Shown: positions 45,198 through 57,875 of the stretch, piece after piece
Layout of the letters: each line of letters starts with the position of its first letter
How positions within the stretch are numbered: position 1 is the first letter of the stretch
Source: Hyposmocoma kahamanoa
Lineage: Eukaryota; Arthropoda; Insecta; Lepidoptera; Cosmopterigidae
Assembly (NCBI RefSeq): GCF_003589595.1
Contig: NW_020656077.1
Location: 927,443 to 991,442, forward strand
Length of the DNA stretch: 64,000 nucleotides
Reading direction: 5' to 3'
The notes under the pieces: model-generated
Told to the model about the DNA's origin: nothing
Database searches by the model: none
Seen by the model: only the letters and a program-made list of their open reading frames with translations
Translations under genes and position numbers: made by a program

Positions 45198-48100
45198 TGT
45201 TGTAATGGCGCTGCTGGTGCTGGTGGCGTTCTGTAGACTGTAAAATAGCCTGGATAGCAGTAATATAGCCTGGTCCAAGGGTAGCAGCCTCCATACGTCT
45301 TACTTAGCAAGTTTTAGCAATTGAAAAGACGAAAGTCCGGTTTATAGGAATTTATTCAGTACGACAACAATATTAATATCTTAAAATGTAAACGGTTCAA
45401 AAACAAGAAAGTAGATGTTTTCGCTACCGCGATCGCGCAGAGAGTGACGATGGAAAGAAACAAAATCAGAATGCGAGGTAAAATTGAACATTTCAACATT
45501 TTAAATTTAAATATGAGTAGAAGAAGAAAAAACGATACGATACGAATGGAGAGAGGCGATACAAAAAGGTGGGACGTAACTGATATATAAAGATATGAAC
45601 ACGTATGTCAAGGACACTAAACTAATATCGTTATCTGGCTTCTCAAGTATATATTTAAATTTGAGTAAGTAAAATGTCATACCATATTTACCAAAATATT
45701 TATTGCTCTTTATAACTTCTGCTCTACAGAAATCACATTATTCATTACACTAACAAAAATTTACACATCACAATGCACGTGCATCTAGTGAGTGAAATTT
45801 TACTTGGATAGGAACTTTCAAATAGCCATTATAATACACCATAACAAAATAAACATATTTAAAGCAATAAACCTTCTTAACGCTTACATTTACAATCTCA
45901 AAATTGAAATTGCGGTCTTACTCTTATTTTCTTTTCTTTTCGGTACTACTTCTTCTTTCTTTTGTTTTATTCTCACTCTCCATATTTACATTTTGCTGTC
46001 TTTCTATACTTTTTTCATTCGTTTTTCCTTTAAGCAATGTGTTTATTTATCTTTGGTTATCTTTCTTTTCCTTTTGCTTCATTAGGTCCACTTAATTTTA
46101 TTTTATTACTTTTTTGAGTATCGCTTAGATACTTTATTGTATTCTTATTTGATTAAACTCTGTGTACATGCTTTTTTTAATGTGGTCATTTTTCAAGCGT
46201 TCACGATATTTTTTTGCCTTTTGGCATTCGTCATGGGTGCCATTTCTGCAGACAAAATTAGTTTTAGTTAATTTTTTTTAAAATTATTTTTATGCATGTT
46301 TCAGTTTGTTTGTTATTATAATTAATGCATATGCAACTTTATATTTTCTCATTTTCGTAACGTAACGAAACTATTAAGAATATCTGATACATTCTTACGT
46401 CAATTTTTTTTAAGCACAACATTTGCTTTTCAACTGAAATCTCAATGAATTTAGGAGTATGTATGTATGTGTATGTATCAGTAGCTTTTGATATTATATA
46501 AACATTCAGAAATACACTTTCATAAGAAAACAGTCGTTAATCACTTGATAAGAATTGTACAAAATACTTACCCAACACCAACGTCCAATTTCTTCGCCGT
46601 AACAAAATGGCAGTATATTACAAATATTAAAACAAGGTTCAGAGAGTGCCAATAAAAAAAATTGTGTATATTCAGAAATGCAGCAATTATTTTTAAAAGC
46701 TGTGTAACTAACACTGAGTAACGAAACTGATTTATTTAGGACAATAAATGAAACCATCATATCCATGTAAATTATAAAGATATATTGAAGCAGCTTTTAG
46801 AAAATGATTTATTATAGCTTTAAGGATAATTACAAACATATTTTGGCAGTATAATTGCTTATAAATATAAGTTATCTATTGTAATGGATACGATGGTCGC
46901 GGTAGGAAGTTTTGAAAAAGTATGAAGGGTATTTCAACCTCTTTTTTTGACATTGAAAGTACTGAATATATTGAACAATTTTACCCTAGAATTAAATATT
47001 TCATGGGCAGAAGGAATAAACATGGCAGAAAAGAAAAGTTTTTAGTCTATTTTCAAAACTAAATTTTACAAAGAAATTTTAAGTTAAGGGACATGTAAAT
47101 TTTAAAAAGGTACCTTTTTGCTGGGTTTGACCCATATAAAGGTGTTTTCAGATTTTTTATGTATTTATTATTTCGTTTCGGAAATATAAAATCGAAGTAC
47201 AGTCGATCTTGACTGTGAGAATAAGCAGCATCTTGCATGTAGGTCGTTGTTCTATGGATGAGTTGGCCAAAGAAATGTACAAGCGGCCGTACCACGAAAC
47301 AGAATGCATTATACAAAAGTGCGTTCGTTCGATATTCATGGCGTATTAACAAAGGATCACAAATAAATCGCACCAAGTAAAAGCAACCATGTATTACGAA
47401 CCATGAGGCATATACTCGCTTACATATTTGTTTTCACGAAATTCATACAAAACCAAAAGAATTGTTTTTAAAATAAATTATGCATCTTCTGATTACAAAA
47501 TCACTTGCCCGTGGTTGGAAACGTCCGTGCTTACCCGTTTAGCCACGGTTATGGTGCTTTTGCAGTTTATAATGTCACAATTATGCATTTTTCGCGTTTT
47601 CGACTGGTGTTTATTTACGATAACGGTCGAGCGCGTTCTGAAGTGTAGCAGTGGCAACTAAGTGAATATCGCTTACTTTGGGCACGCGAAGTACTTACAC
47701 TTGCGGCGTCTATGTAGATATGTGTATATAAAGTAAGTAAAGTAAGTAATATAAAGGGTCTTGTCAGTCCTGGTCTTGAAAAAATGCATCTTTTTATCTT
47801 TTTATCCAATGCCATATAAACTTTATTTAATTCTCCATGCCTCGCTAACACACAGACAACAGCTTATTCCAAAATGTAAAATTCCCTCAACGGACAATCA
47901 ATTTAATATCAAATATACGCAGTTCAATATCAATGGAATAAATTTATCATTTTTGGATAGGATGACCTGCCGTTGACTAAAAATAATTAAACTTAATTCT
48001 GTGCAAATACGTAAAAATTTTTCACTACACTCATCTTTTTAGTTGCTTAAAGTTTGTTGTTTGTTACTTAAGAATTGTTAGTCATTAATATCAAAATTTT

Positions 48101-50279
48101 TACGATACCGGTCATCGTCAAACATTATGATAACCTGCGGTTTACGATAATCCGCGTCGCATATTTGCATATCTAATAAGTAGCAATATGTAATTACAAC
48201 AGTTGTGAAACTCAAGCTGCAAGACAGAGACCAACACCAAGGCTGGGGTTAGTCTCGTCTTGGTCTTGGATTGGGCACCACTATAGAAAAAGTTACTATT
48301 TGTCTCTTAAGGTTCTTTGCCTATCGCCTTCAAATATGTATATAGGTCTTTTGCATACTAATATATAAAGTAAAATTATAAAATTAGGTATACCTATTTG
48401 GATCAATGTTATAAGTCCATCTACATATATTTAAAAGATGAAATGTTGTCAATAATAATAAAAAAATATTTTTAATAATTTTTATTGCTTTTCTAAGTCT
48501 AATCTACATGTTAATGCTACCATTTTTGTTTCCACGTATTTGTTATTGAGATTTGACATTAATTGAAGCGTTATAAGTGCAAGCAATTATAAAATCTTAT
48601 TTTAACATCAACGTTTTTTATTATTTATTCTATAAGATTTAAAAGTATCGACAATACTGTGGCATCAATGAAAATAACCAATGAGATAATTGTACGAATA
48701 AATCATCCAACAATAATTATATACCTGCCTGTAAAGGTAATTCCCAAAAATATGACAAAACAATCGTAACCGAGTGGTAATCAAAAATATAACATTCTTT
48801 TTTAATCCATTAATAATATATATTCACCTATTTCGTAAAAAACGTTTCACGAAATTAATTTCACAATTATTAATGAAAAAGGTAATAGCGATATATCCAT
48901 AAATTCACTACAGTACTGGTTGGTTTAAGTTATGATAGAATATTGAATACAGTGCTTTGTGTACGCGTAAAACATTCAATTATGAACTAGACACATTTAA
49001 ATTATTATTTTAAATCGTACACATATTGTTCTAATGGCTGACAGCTTGTCAGTTTTTGTCAGTTTGACGAACGATTATGTGTCTGACAAGACGAAAGAAT
49101 TGTCAGTGGCAAGCACAATCGTTTTATGCCCGGTTTATTGTGATATAGGAGTGTTTTCTTTGGGCACTTTCATAAAAATCCTTTTAATGCGGTTCGTCCT
49201 CACTATTTTTCAAAATAATTTTCATAAAACATACTCAAAACAGCTCGGCAATCCCAATACGTCACAAATGACGCAATATAATGTATCAAATAGTACGTTA
49301 CTATTTTGACATCTCCAAGCCACCTTCCAAAAGACGACGTATTATTGGTTGCAAAAACCAGATTACTTTTTCTTCGACAATACACCATATGGACTTTCAG
49401 TGAAAATCATGTCAAAAGCGCAAAAAATTCGTTTCCCAAAAGTAGCTTATACAGCGTTAGTAGATATAATAGTAATACTAAATAACATTTAGATTCTATT
49501 GATTCCAATAATCAATTATTAATAAATGACATAGTAACACATACATAAGACAGCGTCACATGTAATTATATCTTAAAAATAATACTTATGAAGGTTGCAC
49601 ATATCCAACTGCATACACATTCGAGTGCAGGAGAAATATTTTTCCAAATACATTTAGGTGTATATTTAGGTTTTACAACTCGGTAGGTTAAAGCGGTTTT
49701 CAATTAGTTTTTAAACACGATCTTACATTAGTTGAAATAAAACTAGCCCAGCAACACTCAGTACGATAAAAAACAATCATTCTTAGCAAACGCCGTTTTC
49801 AACCAAAAACCTGCAAGTACGTATTCTACCACTCTCTCTGTCGACGACTCAAAAATGATGAACACTAACAATTTAGCATTTCTCAAAGCCATTTTTTCAT
49901 TAACTCCAGTGTAAGTGTATTTTTATGTTAGTTTGATACCAAACCTATCCTTAATACACCCTGTATAATTTTATTCCTATATAATTTAATGAAGTTAACC
50001 GGGGTAAAAATTATTTACGGAGAAATTTAGTTTTGTCTCAAATAATCTCAGTTGCTTATTCCTGGAAGGAGGGTGTAGTGAGAACTTTGCACACAAAAGA
50101 GGAAGTGGAAAAAAAAATTGCCTAAAAGATGCATTTACCACGGTTAACTTCAGAAGTTAGAATCACCTTCTATACATTCTTCATTCTTTCCTCTAAATTC
50201 GGATTTTAATTCCAAAGATAATAAGTTATGTACCAGTCTTGGCACCTTGAGATCATAAATTGGACATAGTCCAAACTTT
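45198..50279. other. Intergenic, AT-rich, no supported genes
   Basis: Low-complexity AT and TTC-rich tracts (for example 45920-46080) give several open frames without domain content. A GTAAGTAAA-type simple repeat is at about 47728-47750. I recognise no transposon here. Confidence 0.35.
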
Positions 50280-50285
50280 TTTATT
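50280..50285 (-). terminator. Polyadenylation signal, candidate for NK7.1
   Basis: AATAAA on the - strand, about 290 bases downstream of the stop codon. The 3' UTR would be 50286-50570. Confidence 0.35.
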
Positions 50286-50570
50286 TATCTACATCAAATT
50301 GGTAAGAATGTTTAGGGTAATGCCATGTTTTGAAGTATCTACTTGCATCATTGACTTACCTGGACCATTAAAAATTACAGCCTCAACTCGCGACATTAAA
50401 AAAACGTTTTAAATTATTATACATTAATAGGAAATTAACGCTTAAAAGATTACGTATTAAGACTAAAAGAATACCTACATTATTTGAGAACTGAAAAAAT
50501 CGTTTGAATTGAAAGTTAGATCTAATAAAGTAAGATTAAAAATAAATAAATGACTATGAACGTTTGAGAT

Positions 50571-51062
50571 TTACACATCAATGTTATCTTTGCTAGAAGA
50601 TTCAATGTTGCTGATTTCCGGATTCATACTTTTTACTGTCACCCTACCACTATCCTCGTTAATGGCAGTGTTCAATAACTTGTTAGTTATTTTCGATATT
50701 ATTATTTTTGTTTCTATATCGTCTGTCGTCTCTAAATTATTATTTTTACGTATTTTTGGCATTATGTTTTGGCTTACAGGTTGGACATGCTTAGAATTTT
50801 TTATTTTCTCGCATAATATTCTCGTTGTATTTCTTTTGAAACCTGTAGATTGGGTATGGGTAATAATAGAAGGGTTGAGGTCTTGGTAGGACTGGAGAGG
50901 TTGGTTCAATTTCGAAGTTTCCTCTGGGGTCGTATGTTGCTGTTGTGGCTGTTTCTTCTCGTTGCACGATTTGCCTTGGTTTCTGAATTCGGCGACCTCG
51001 CCGTTCGATATGCGATCCTTCTTTTTCCATTTGGTTCGGCGGTTTTGGAACCAAATTTTTAC
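50571..51062 (-). CDS. NK7.1: NK-class homeobox protein, probably NK7.1, last exon, partial
   Basis: The exon encodes 163 residues, beginning [16 protein letters not shown], the end of a homeodomain with W48, F49, N51 and R53 present. The next residues, RISNGEVAEFRNQGK, resemble the ISNAEAAEHK-like sequence I associate with the NK7 family; NK1/slouch and Nkx6 tails differ. The rest is Gln/Asn/Ser-rich and low in structure, with KNSKHVQPVSQ and IIISKITNKLLNTAI. The acceptor TTATCAG on the - strand splits the homeodomain at 44/45, a common NK-gene intron position. The stop is at 50571-50573. The 5' exons lie beyond the window or in 51063-64000 unseen. NK7.1 is a nuclear transcription factor. 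The linkage with NK6, known in several animals, supports the call. Confidence 0.65.
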   Translation of the reverse strand, partial: VKIWFQNRRTKWKKKDRISNGEVAEFRNQGKSCNEKKQPQQQHTTPEETSKLNQPLQSYQDLNPSIITHTQSTGFKRNTTRILCEKIKNSKHVQPVSQNIMPKIRKNNNLETTDDIETKIIISKITNKLLNTAINEDSGRVTVKSMNPEISNIESSSKDNIDV

Positions 51063-52237
51063 CTGATAACAAAAAGTAAGCAAGTAAAAATGTGATACTG
51101 TTGTAAAGTTTGATCTTAAATACAAGTAGATAAGTACTCTCATGTCATCAAGTACAGTCAACTGAAACTGCGCTGTTTTTCTAAAGATTTACATGATAAC
51201 TATAAAGTTACAAAGATATGAATGTTAGTACATTTATTTCAACAGCATATCATTATACATAAGCTTTAATTTTATGGAATAAAGGAAAGAAAAGCTTTTA
51301 GTTGATTGTACAGGCTATAGATACATTATCTACACTATGTTCCTGTAGTTGTGTCGTGTTGTCCAGTGTTAGCATAGTATACAATAGCAATGTTAGAGGA
51401 AATGGCATGATAAGTTATGTTAAGTAGGTATATAGTTGTAGAGCGGAATGATGTGATGTGTTGTAGAGCTGAATGAGGTGTTGACATACAGTTAATTATT
51501 GATCGATTTGTCTCGTTATAAGCGACCTCATCACACGTCGAAACGATGCGATTATGCCATCCTTTGAAATAAGTCATAATTAACGTAAATCTTAGACAGG
51601 GCGGTCGATTTTAACGTCGTCATCATCAATCGATAAGTAATTAATTACTATTAATCCTAAACAAAACGTATGAACACAATTATTTTACGAGTAGAAACCA
51701 TTATCACGTTTACAACAATAAAACGCGCCATAAGTGATGTAATAAAATAAAAACCGTTGTTAAGAGCTCGCCCTCAGCACTTGAAGTGGTGAAATTGTAG
51801 CTAAATGAAGTGGTGGCAATAAAGTGGAAAACGCACGATTCGGCTCATCAAGCAGGGGAAAAGCCGAGGGGAAGGACAAATACTATATAAAAAAACACAT
51901 AAACATGTGCGATTACGACTACTACCTCTAAGGTGATAGCCACCGGTTTGAAGTTAGTCCATGATGAGGGTATGGTTACGGAATTATTTCTGTTTTTTAT
52001 CATTATTAAAACAAATATAACGAAAATTTAGTGTTTCAGTAAAACCTATGTTCATGCGCCTACTTAATTTTAATAAATATGGGGCACAGAACAATAAATA
52101 CATTAGTGCTTCGTTTGCGTGAAACGCGCGCCAACAGTACGCGAAGTTCCACAAAATTAAACTCAGTCGGCCATCTTCGCATTTTGCGTTATGGTCGTGT
52201 CAAATACCTCGAGAAAAACCTCGAAAATCGTTGAGAA
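51063..52237. other. NK7.1 upstream intron (inferred), unique DNA
   Basis: No homeodomain exon found here on the - strand. Nothing else is supported. Confidence 0.4.
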
Positions 52238-52321
52238 ATGCCTTATTTTGCAATTCTGGGGTGCAAAAATGATAATCGCGCTTGTAATATTATCTATGGT
52301 GGTGTTTCATGTCATTGCTAA
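52238..52321 (+). pseudogene. Possible THAP-domain first exon remnant
   Basis: ATG at 52238 starts MPYFAILGCKNDN, followed by a stretch ending GGVSCHC and TAA. The pattern (short N-terminus, GCKN, about 15 residues, then a S-[FC]-H motif) matches the start of THAP zinc-finger domains (C2CH), which are often split by an intron just after the SFH motif. Here a likely donor (CTAAGT instead of GTAAGT) appears to be mutated. The rest of a THAP gene is not visible. THAP domains occur in host genes and in P-like transposons. The match is short. Confidence 0.35.
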
Positions 52322-53214
52322 GTCTTACTTTATTTTAATAAATTTTCAATTTCCTGTTTAGCGCAATATTTTTTTTGTTAGAAGAGACGAATGTATCTAA
52401 ACCTTATACCGGTACATTGTGGTCGCTTGTTTTTCGGAGAACTAAGTAAACGTGTCGAATTCATCGTCGTTCAACTATTTACCGCAAATTGCTTGAAATT
52501 TAGAAATTTCAATTTAAAAACAAAGCGTCGAAACTTGCAATCAAACTTCAATGATGTGCCAACAGGGTAAAGTTTAAAATTTATTAACAGTCCAGATTTT
52601 GTTATTTCTTTTTAAATTAGAAACTATGAATGTGTGAGTTTTGGCGACAGTGGTTCTAATAGGAATCGAGGTGTAAGGCACTTCCATTGTTTTTGTTCTT
52701 CGGTGATATGGGTAATGTTTGCAGTGAGCTAAGTATCCTTTTTGTGATATATTTGCGTGAAAAAAGAGTGTTCAGAATAAAAGAATAAAGGGCAACAAAG
52801 GAAAGTAATAATAGAAATTAAATTTGAGTAGAACCCATATTAAATAAAGTTGCTACAATAGAAAACGACATCGACAAATATTTATATATAATGGATGGGT
52901 GTCGTCAATTGTTTCACTTCTAAACGACCAGTTTAACTTAAGCTTTGCTATAATGGACGAAAATTGAAAAATTTAATTACCGATGAAATGTGACTCCGTT
53001 TGTTTTGTAATTAGATGTTTTGCTGTTTTTCCCGCACCACCGAATAGAACAGCCCCCCATCGTTAGAGATATTATCTTTATTACAATAAATACAGAATAT
53101 TTTTGTAATATAAGAAGACGTACACACAGGTCTGTTATTGGCCCTGTACTATTTCAGTTTTATAATTTGTGATTTCAGCGGAACCGAGAGTTGATATTTA
53201 AAAGTGATATAAGG
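52322..53214. other. Intergenic or intronic, AT-rich
   Basis: Nothing recognised. Confidence 0.35.
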
Positions 53215-54175
53215 CCTCTTTGCTGATAAAAGGCCATCCGGCCCTTATTTCGTTGGGAACTGCTACCCGGATCTTCTCGACATTTCGTACGCTCATATAG
53301 GGTGAAAGATTATTGCCCATCATATAGGGTGAAAAACCTCATCTTGCGGAACGGTTTCCAGGAGGCGAGTCCCATCTGGGAACAACTGCCCGGACCTTCC
53401 GCATATAGGGTGGAATTGTATTGGCGACATACAAGGTGAAAATAAAAATCTTCTGAACCATTTGGAGTTTCACTTGGCTTGTTTTGGTAACCTCAACCAA
53501 CGGAAGAAAGAACCTCCCTCCTTTACAAACTGGCGACCAACAGTGGGCCTTCAAGACCGAGATACGTCACCAAATCCGGCCGAGTGACTACCACAGCTCC
53601 GTCAAAGAAATTGAAGAAACCAAACATGTCGGTCAATCTATCCGACGCCAGCAGCCATGCTATAGGGGCTGTTGGATGTTGATGGATGGCCCTTATTTCG
53701 TCTTTATTTCTGGTTATATACTCGACGAAAGGCGGCCTCCCACTATCCGTCATTATACAGATTTCTTCTCAAGGATCACGGTAAGTCCAATAGCATATTT
53801 AAGCAATTACATCAGAACCCATCGCCGCGCACTTGGCCTGCCCATTTTTCGCTATGCACCATTATTGGGGCCACTACTCTCGAAGCTCGAAATCTGTAGT
53901 TACGGCAGTGTTCCGACTTTGGATAACCTACGGAAGTGCCCTCGAAGTCCGTCAACGAAAAGGCGGGCCCGTTCGAAACTGTCAAATCGCGTTGTCATAC
54001 ATTTTTAGTTCTAACCCCGATCGAAACTCAAGTCTGTAGGTCATCCATAATGGGAAAACGGCCGGAACTACGGATTTCCTGCTTCGAGGGTAGGGCACCC
54101 GACTCGTCTGCGTGGTAATGCTCGTTGCGTGGTAACGTAACGAGCCTCTTCCCTTGCCTGCGCCCATGGAAGGTT
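53215..54175. mobile_element. GC-rich island with direct and inverted repeats, unidentified
   Basis: This 960-bp stretch is visibly richer in GC than its flanks. Two direct units share GGAAC..CT.CCCGGA.CTTC followed by CATATAGGGTG (53255-53305; 53375-53411). A foldback pairs 53870-53931 with 54036-54096, with key pieces GTAGGT.ATCCA and CTTCGAG.GTAG. A 174-codon open frame (53484-54008) shows no domain. Most likely a decayed mobile element; an old insertion of foreign DNA cannot be excluded. Confidence 0.5.
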
Positions 54176-54490
54176 GTACGAGGTGATCTGTAAAAATTAA
54201 CGACCGTGTGTCGCCGCCAGTTTATTTGACGACTAGATTTAGCACACGGTAGACTATCGGAGTAATCGACATATAAAAATGAAATGCAGACACTTTGAAA
54301 AAAATTATCGATCTTTCTTTGATTAAAGAATTTTACGATCGTTTTACATTAAGTATATTCCTTACAATAGTCGATGAAATAAGAGGCACTTATACTAAGT
54401 ACCATTTAGCATATTAATAGCGATCATTGACCCTCTTCCACTGTACCTACGTATATGTTACTTTGTGAAAATGATACTCTCCAATGTTCG
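54176..54490. other. AT-rich, nothing recognised
   Basis: Return to normal base composition after the GC-rich island. Confidence 0.35.
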
Positions 54491-54522
54491 TACGCGATTT
54501 AAATCCGGAAAAATAGTTTCAA
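54491..54522 (-). mobile_element. Lone arm of the GAAACTATTTTTCCGGA element
   Basis: TACGCGATTTAAATCCGGAA followed by AAATAGTTTC, the reverse complement of the left arm at 43129. No partner arm nearby. Confidence 0.55.
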
Positions 54523-54910
54523 TAATGAAACATATTAATTAAATATCACTCAAGTCATGCCAAAATTGCGACTAATTTATATAGATCATCGATTGGATGC
54601 TGTCGAATTGGGACTTCGAGGTGATACTTAGTCAATGACTGCTGCAGACATATTATGATGCAAACAGTTAACAAGAACATTTACTAAACTCAAGCAAAAA
54701 TAGTTAAATGAATAAATTTTTTATTCAAGATTATTTGTGTGATCTCTATAGGTTTACCTTTGGCAATGTTTGCTTTACGTTCCCGTGCGTCTAGTATTTA
54801 TACGATACAACACACGTACCGACTCTCCTATCTAACGAGCATCAAGCAAACGTCTTCACTACGTCTACGTTAACTAACTGTGTAGCTGAGAATTATACAC
54901 CTAACAGAGT

Positions 54911-55370
54911 TTGGGCTGGCTTAGTACTTCTGTCAATATGTTGCAAGAATGTCAGTTCAAAACTCTCTTGTTGAGTTTCCACTCAACAGCTTCGAGTATT
55001 TCCACTGATCGTGGAACTATTGCGAGTCAGAAATTAACTGACGACGTCGGCAATATTGTTAACGTAACGCAAAAACAAAAGCGTATATTCCGCGAGCATT
55101 TCCGCTCTCTCAAAGAGCACTATTAAACAAAGTGAAAAAAATAGTTTGCAAATTTCGAATTCTTGAATTTCTGTAATTCAAGTTCCATGCTTTTATAGGC
55201 CAAGAAGTCATGGCACTGTGTTAGAGACTAGAGAATGTTGAGCAAGAAAATAAAAACTTAAAAAAGCCTATTTCTTCACTCGAGAATAAAATGGACTACA
55301 TAGAATGAAATGCACGTTCTACTATGGCAATTAGAAACTGTACACAATATAGGTGGCATGTCAGTTAACC
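54911..55370 (+). pseudogene. LINE ORF1/gag-like remnant
   Basis: An open frame (54911-55126) is rich in Ser and Gln (QKLTDDVGNIVNVTQKQKRI). After stops it is followed near 55220 by a coiled-coil-like RLENVEQENKNLKKPISSLE then NKMDYIE and NARS. The last pattern is typical of the leucine-rich segment before the RNA-binding core in non-LTR ORF1 proteins (LE.KMD..E...R.). Stops at several places mark it inactive. The family is not assignable. Confidence 0.4.
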
Positions 55371-55904
55371 TATTCACAATGGTGATAACTAAATGATGAT
55401 GTCTAAAAACCAAGAACACAGCTTTGAATCCAAAAACTTTATAAAGGTCAAATAATTATTTATTTTTTTAATATTTTTATTAGTCGTCATCTAAGTTACT
55501 GGCATTGCCTAACGCAATTATTTCGATGAATCAGGAATGATATATTAAAGCACCCAAATATCCTACTAACTGTACACTTTTGCGATACTAAGGCAGTGCT
55601 TATAAGAAAATGAATTATGTAATGCTGTTGTTCCATGACTAAAAATAATTTATCAGATTTTACTTACATACAAAAATTGAAATATTTAAATAGAACGCTC
55701 TGAATGATTATCACTCTGTGCAAAACGCAGTAGTGGGGTGTGAGCCGTCGGTGAGAGCGCTTGCACGTCTAAACTTACTATGAAATACAGATCTAAATTA
55801 TGTCAAACAGTACAGAAAAACCTGAAAGTTTAATTTTGGTAAATTTATTGTTTTGTAAAAAGTCATGGAACAAAAGTTGTTGTTTATGTTACTAATAATA
55901 TATA
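55371..55904. other. AT-rich, nothing recognised
   Basis: No supported feature. Confidence 0.35.
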
Positions 55905-56183
55905 AGCCATGGTAATGTAATGGTTTGACTTACCACCTCCAAGCAGAGACCGTGGGTTCGAATTCGGACTCGCACCTCTGAGTTCCTCGATACTTCATTT
56001 GAAATTTACCACGAGCTTTTCGGTGAGGGAAAACGTAGTGACGAAACTTTCACGTCGAAGAAGTTCGCAACCTTCGGAAAACGTATTAAGTCCTCAACCC
56101 GCATTGATAAAGCGTAGCGGACTACGGCCTAAAGATTCTCGTCAGAGAGGAGACTCATGTCTAGCAGTGGGACGTATAAATGG
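55905..56183 (+). mobile_element. SINE family C copy 2
   Basis: Starts AGCCATGGTAATGTAATGGT, B-box-like TGGGTTCGAATTCGG at about 55952, then AACCCGCATTGATAAAGCGT and TGTCTAGCAGTGGGACG near the end, the family hallmark. It is the most complete C copy here. Confidence 0.8.
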
Positions 56184-57365
56184 GTTTATGATGAATATAG
56201 TCCTGCGAGATAGTTAATATTTTATAAATCCGTGACTCTAATAAAAAGCAGTTAGTACTTAATATGACATTAAATGTTTTCGCGTTTCCTTGTAAACTTG
56301 GCTTTTTTTACTTGTACCCCGTTTTACTAGAACCACCGAAATTACCCTGCAAAGTTAATTAGCGATCCTTTTACAATATCCTGCAATGTAATTAATATGT
56401 TAGGCGATATTGTGCGCTTATTAAATACCTGCTCGTACATCATGCTACAATGCGCGTCATGGGGAACTACAGTGTAATTGCCTCACAAATTAATCCAGCT
56501 ACACGTGACATTTGACTCGGTCACCAGTGAGCGGCAGTTTACGTACTTGTATAGGCATATCTACCTCTAACACTACGTTATCCCATTACGGTGCAGTGCA
56601 ATTCGTGATTGCTGGCAAACACGAAGATGATAATTATTGATTGAGCATTAATTGCACGAGTGCGACAGTAATGGACGTGAATATACGTTTGAGACGAGGA
56701 CGAGCTCCATTGAGATGAATTGATTGTCGCTGTTAATGTAATATTGTATCTAATTATGCCATATCCACTTATTATACGAAAACGTATTTTATGTTAAGAA
56801 GAATTATATTTTTTAATGTAAAATAGTAACAGACACAATATTACAAAAACCAAAAATAAACCAACTGTTCTTGATAGTCGTCTTCACAAATTCATTTAAG
56901 GGGCAATGTATACGCTTCTTTAATAAGATTCCGTTTGGTATTTAAAATTTGGCATTCACGAGGTTTAAAACTATAGTGAAACAAAAACTTCATACTAAAG
57001 GTTATTTACAGCTTTTGTGTACTTGGATGGCAAAAATCCGTGGAACTGGCAGGTAGTCTCGATTTTAGTGTTTGAAATAAATATTGTAATTGTTACATGT
57101 TTACAAATGTATATTTACAAAGCGCAACCGCTAGAGTTTCTTGGTCATTCTTCTCATGGGAATCGGCCTTAAGAATGAGCAGTAGAGATTAATAAATAAT
57201 CAATTTGATGATTTTAAGTGTAATTTGCTTACCTATGAAATAAAGATTATTTGAGTTTACTATGTACAATATATATTCAAGCACGGCTACTACAGATTGT
57301 AATAATTATAATGTATTTACCTAATCTTAATTAATACACGTAGAGTGGATACTGGATAACGATTG
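56184..57365. other. AT-rich DNA with a unique block
   Basis: 56330-56720 is non-repetitive with homeodomain-like sites (AAAGTTAATTAGCGATCC, GCAATGTAATTAATATG) and CpG-containing segments (CATCATGCTACAATGCGCGT). It is an enhancer candidate for NK7.1 by position only. Confidence 0.3.
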
Positions 57366-57398
57366 TGGTGGCCCAACGGTTTAACGGTGTGGGTGCTA
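57366..57398 (+). mobile_element. SINE family D head fragment
   Basis: GTGGTGGCCCAACGGTTTAA followed by CGGTGTGGGTGC, matching the D head at 41.2 kb (- strand there). Confidence 0.5.
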
Positions 57399-57699
57399 AT
57401 TGAGAAAATGTTACATTTTTCTGTTATTTAAGATGCTATGTTATTTAGAAGAAAACAATCCTTATGAATGAGGCTTTCAATCAGTATAGTAAAATCACAA
57501 GTTTTTTATTCAAATTTGGCGGGTTCAGACAATCTATTATTTAAAATTTATTAATGCAGTTCAAATTGTTTTTAAAACCAAAATCAAGCCTTTTTTCAGT
57601 AAAATTTTCTATCTACGATATTTAAGGTGCTTTCCCTCCATGTGGCACAGCCGCGGGACTCCCTGTATAGGTATCGTTGATAGTTACGCTTTAAACATA

Positions 57700-57875
57700 G
57701 TCACGGTGGCCTAATGTTTTGACCTACTGCCTCTTAAGCATAGGGTCGTGGATTCAAACTTGGACTTGTACTTCTGAGATTTTTGGTGATGGAAAACTTC
57801 AAGAGTAAACCTGCACAAATGTTAAAAGCAATTTGAAATGTGATTTGTGCGTGAAATTCCCAATTCGCTTGGGAA
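57700..57875 (+). mobile_element. SINE family C copy 3, degenerate
   Basis: Head GTCACGGTGGCCTAATGTTT, B box TCGTGGATTCAAAC, and a body ending GTGCGTGAAATTCCCAATTC, matching the C family outline. Highly diverged. Confidence 0.6.

Noticed and set aside
45792..46095. Two overlapping hydrophobic frames
   Set aside because: Produced by T- and TTC-rich low-complexity DNA; Phe/Leu-rich composition is an artefact of it.
49034..49388. Opposing 91- and 61-codon frames
   Set aside because: No domain in either and no sign of gene structure.
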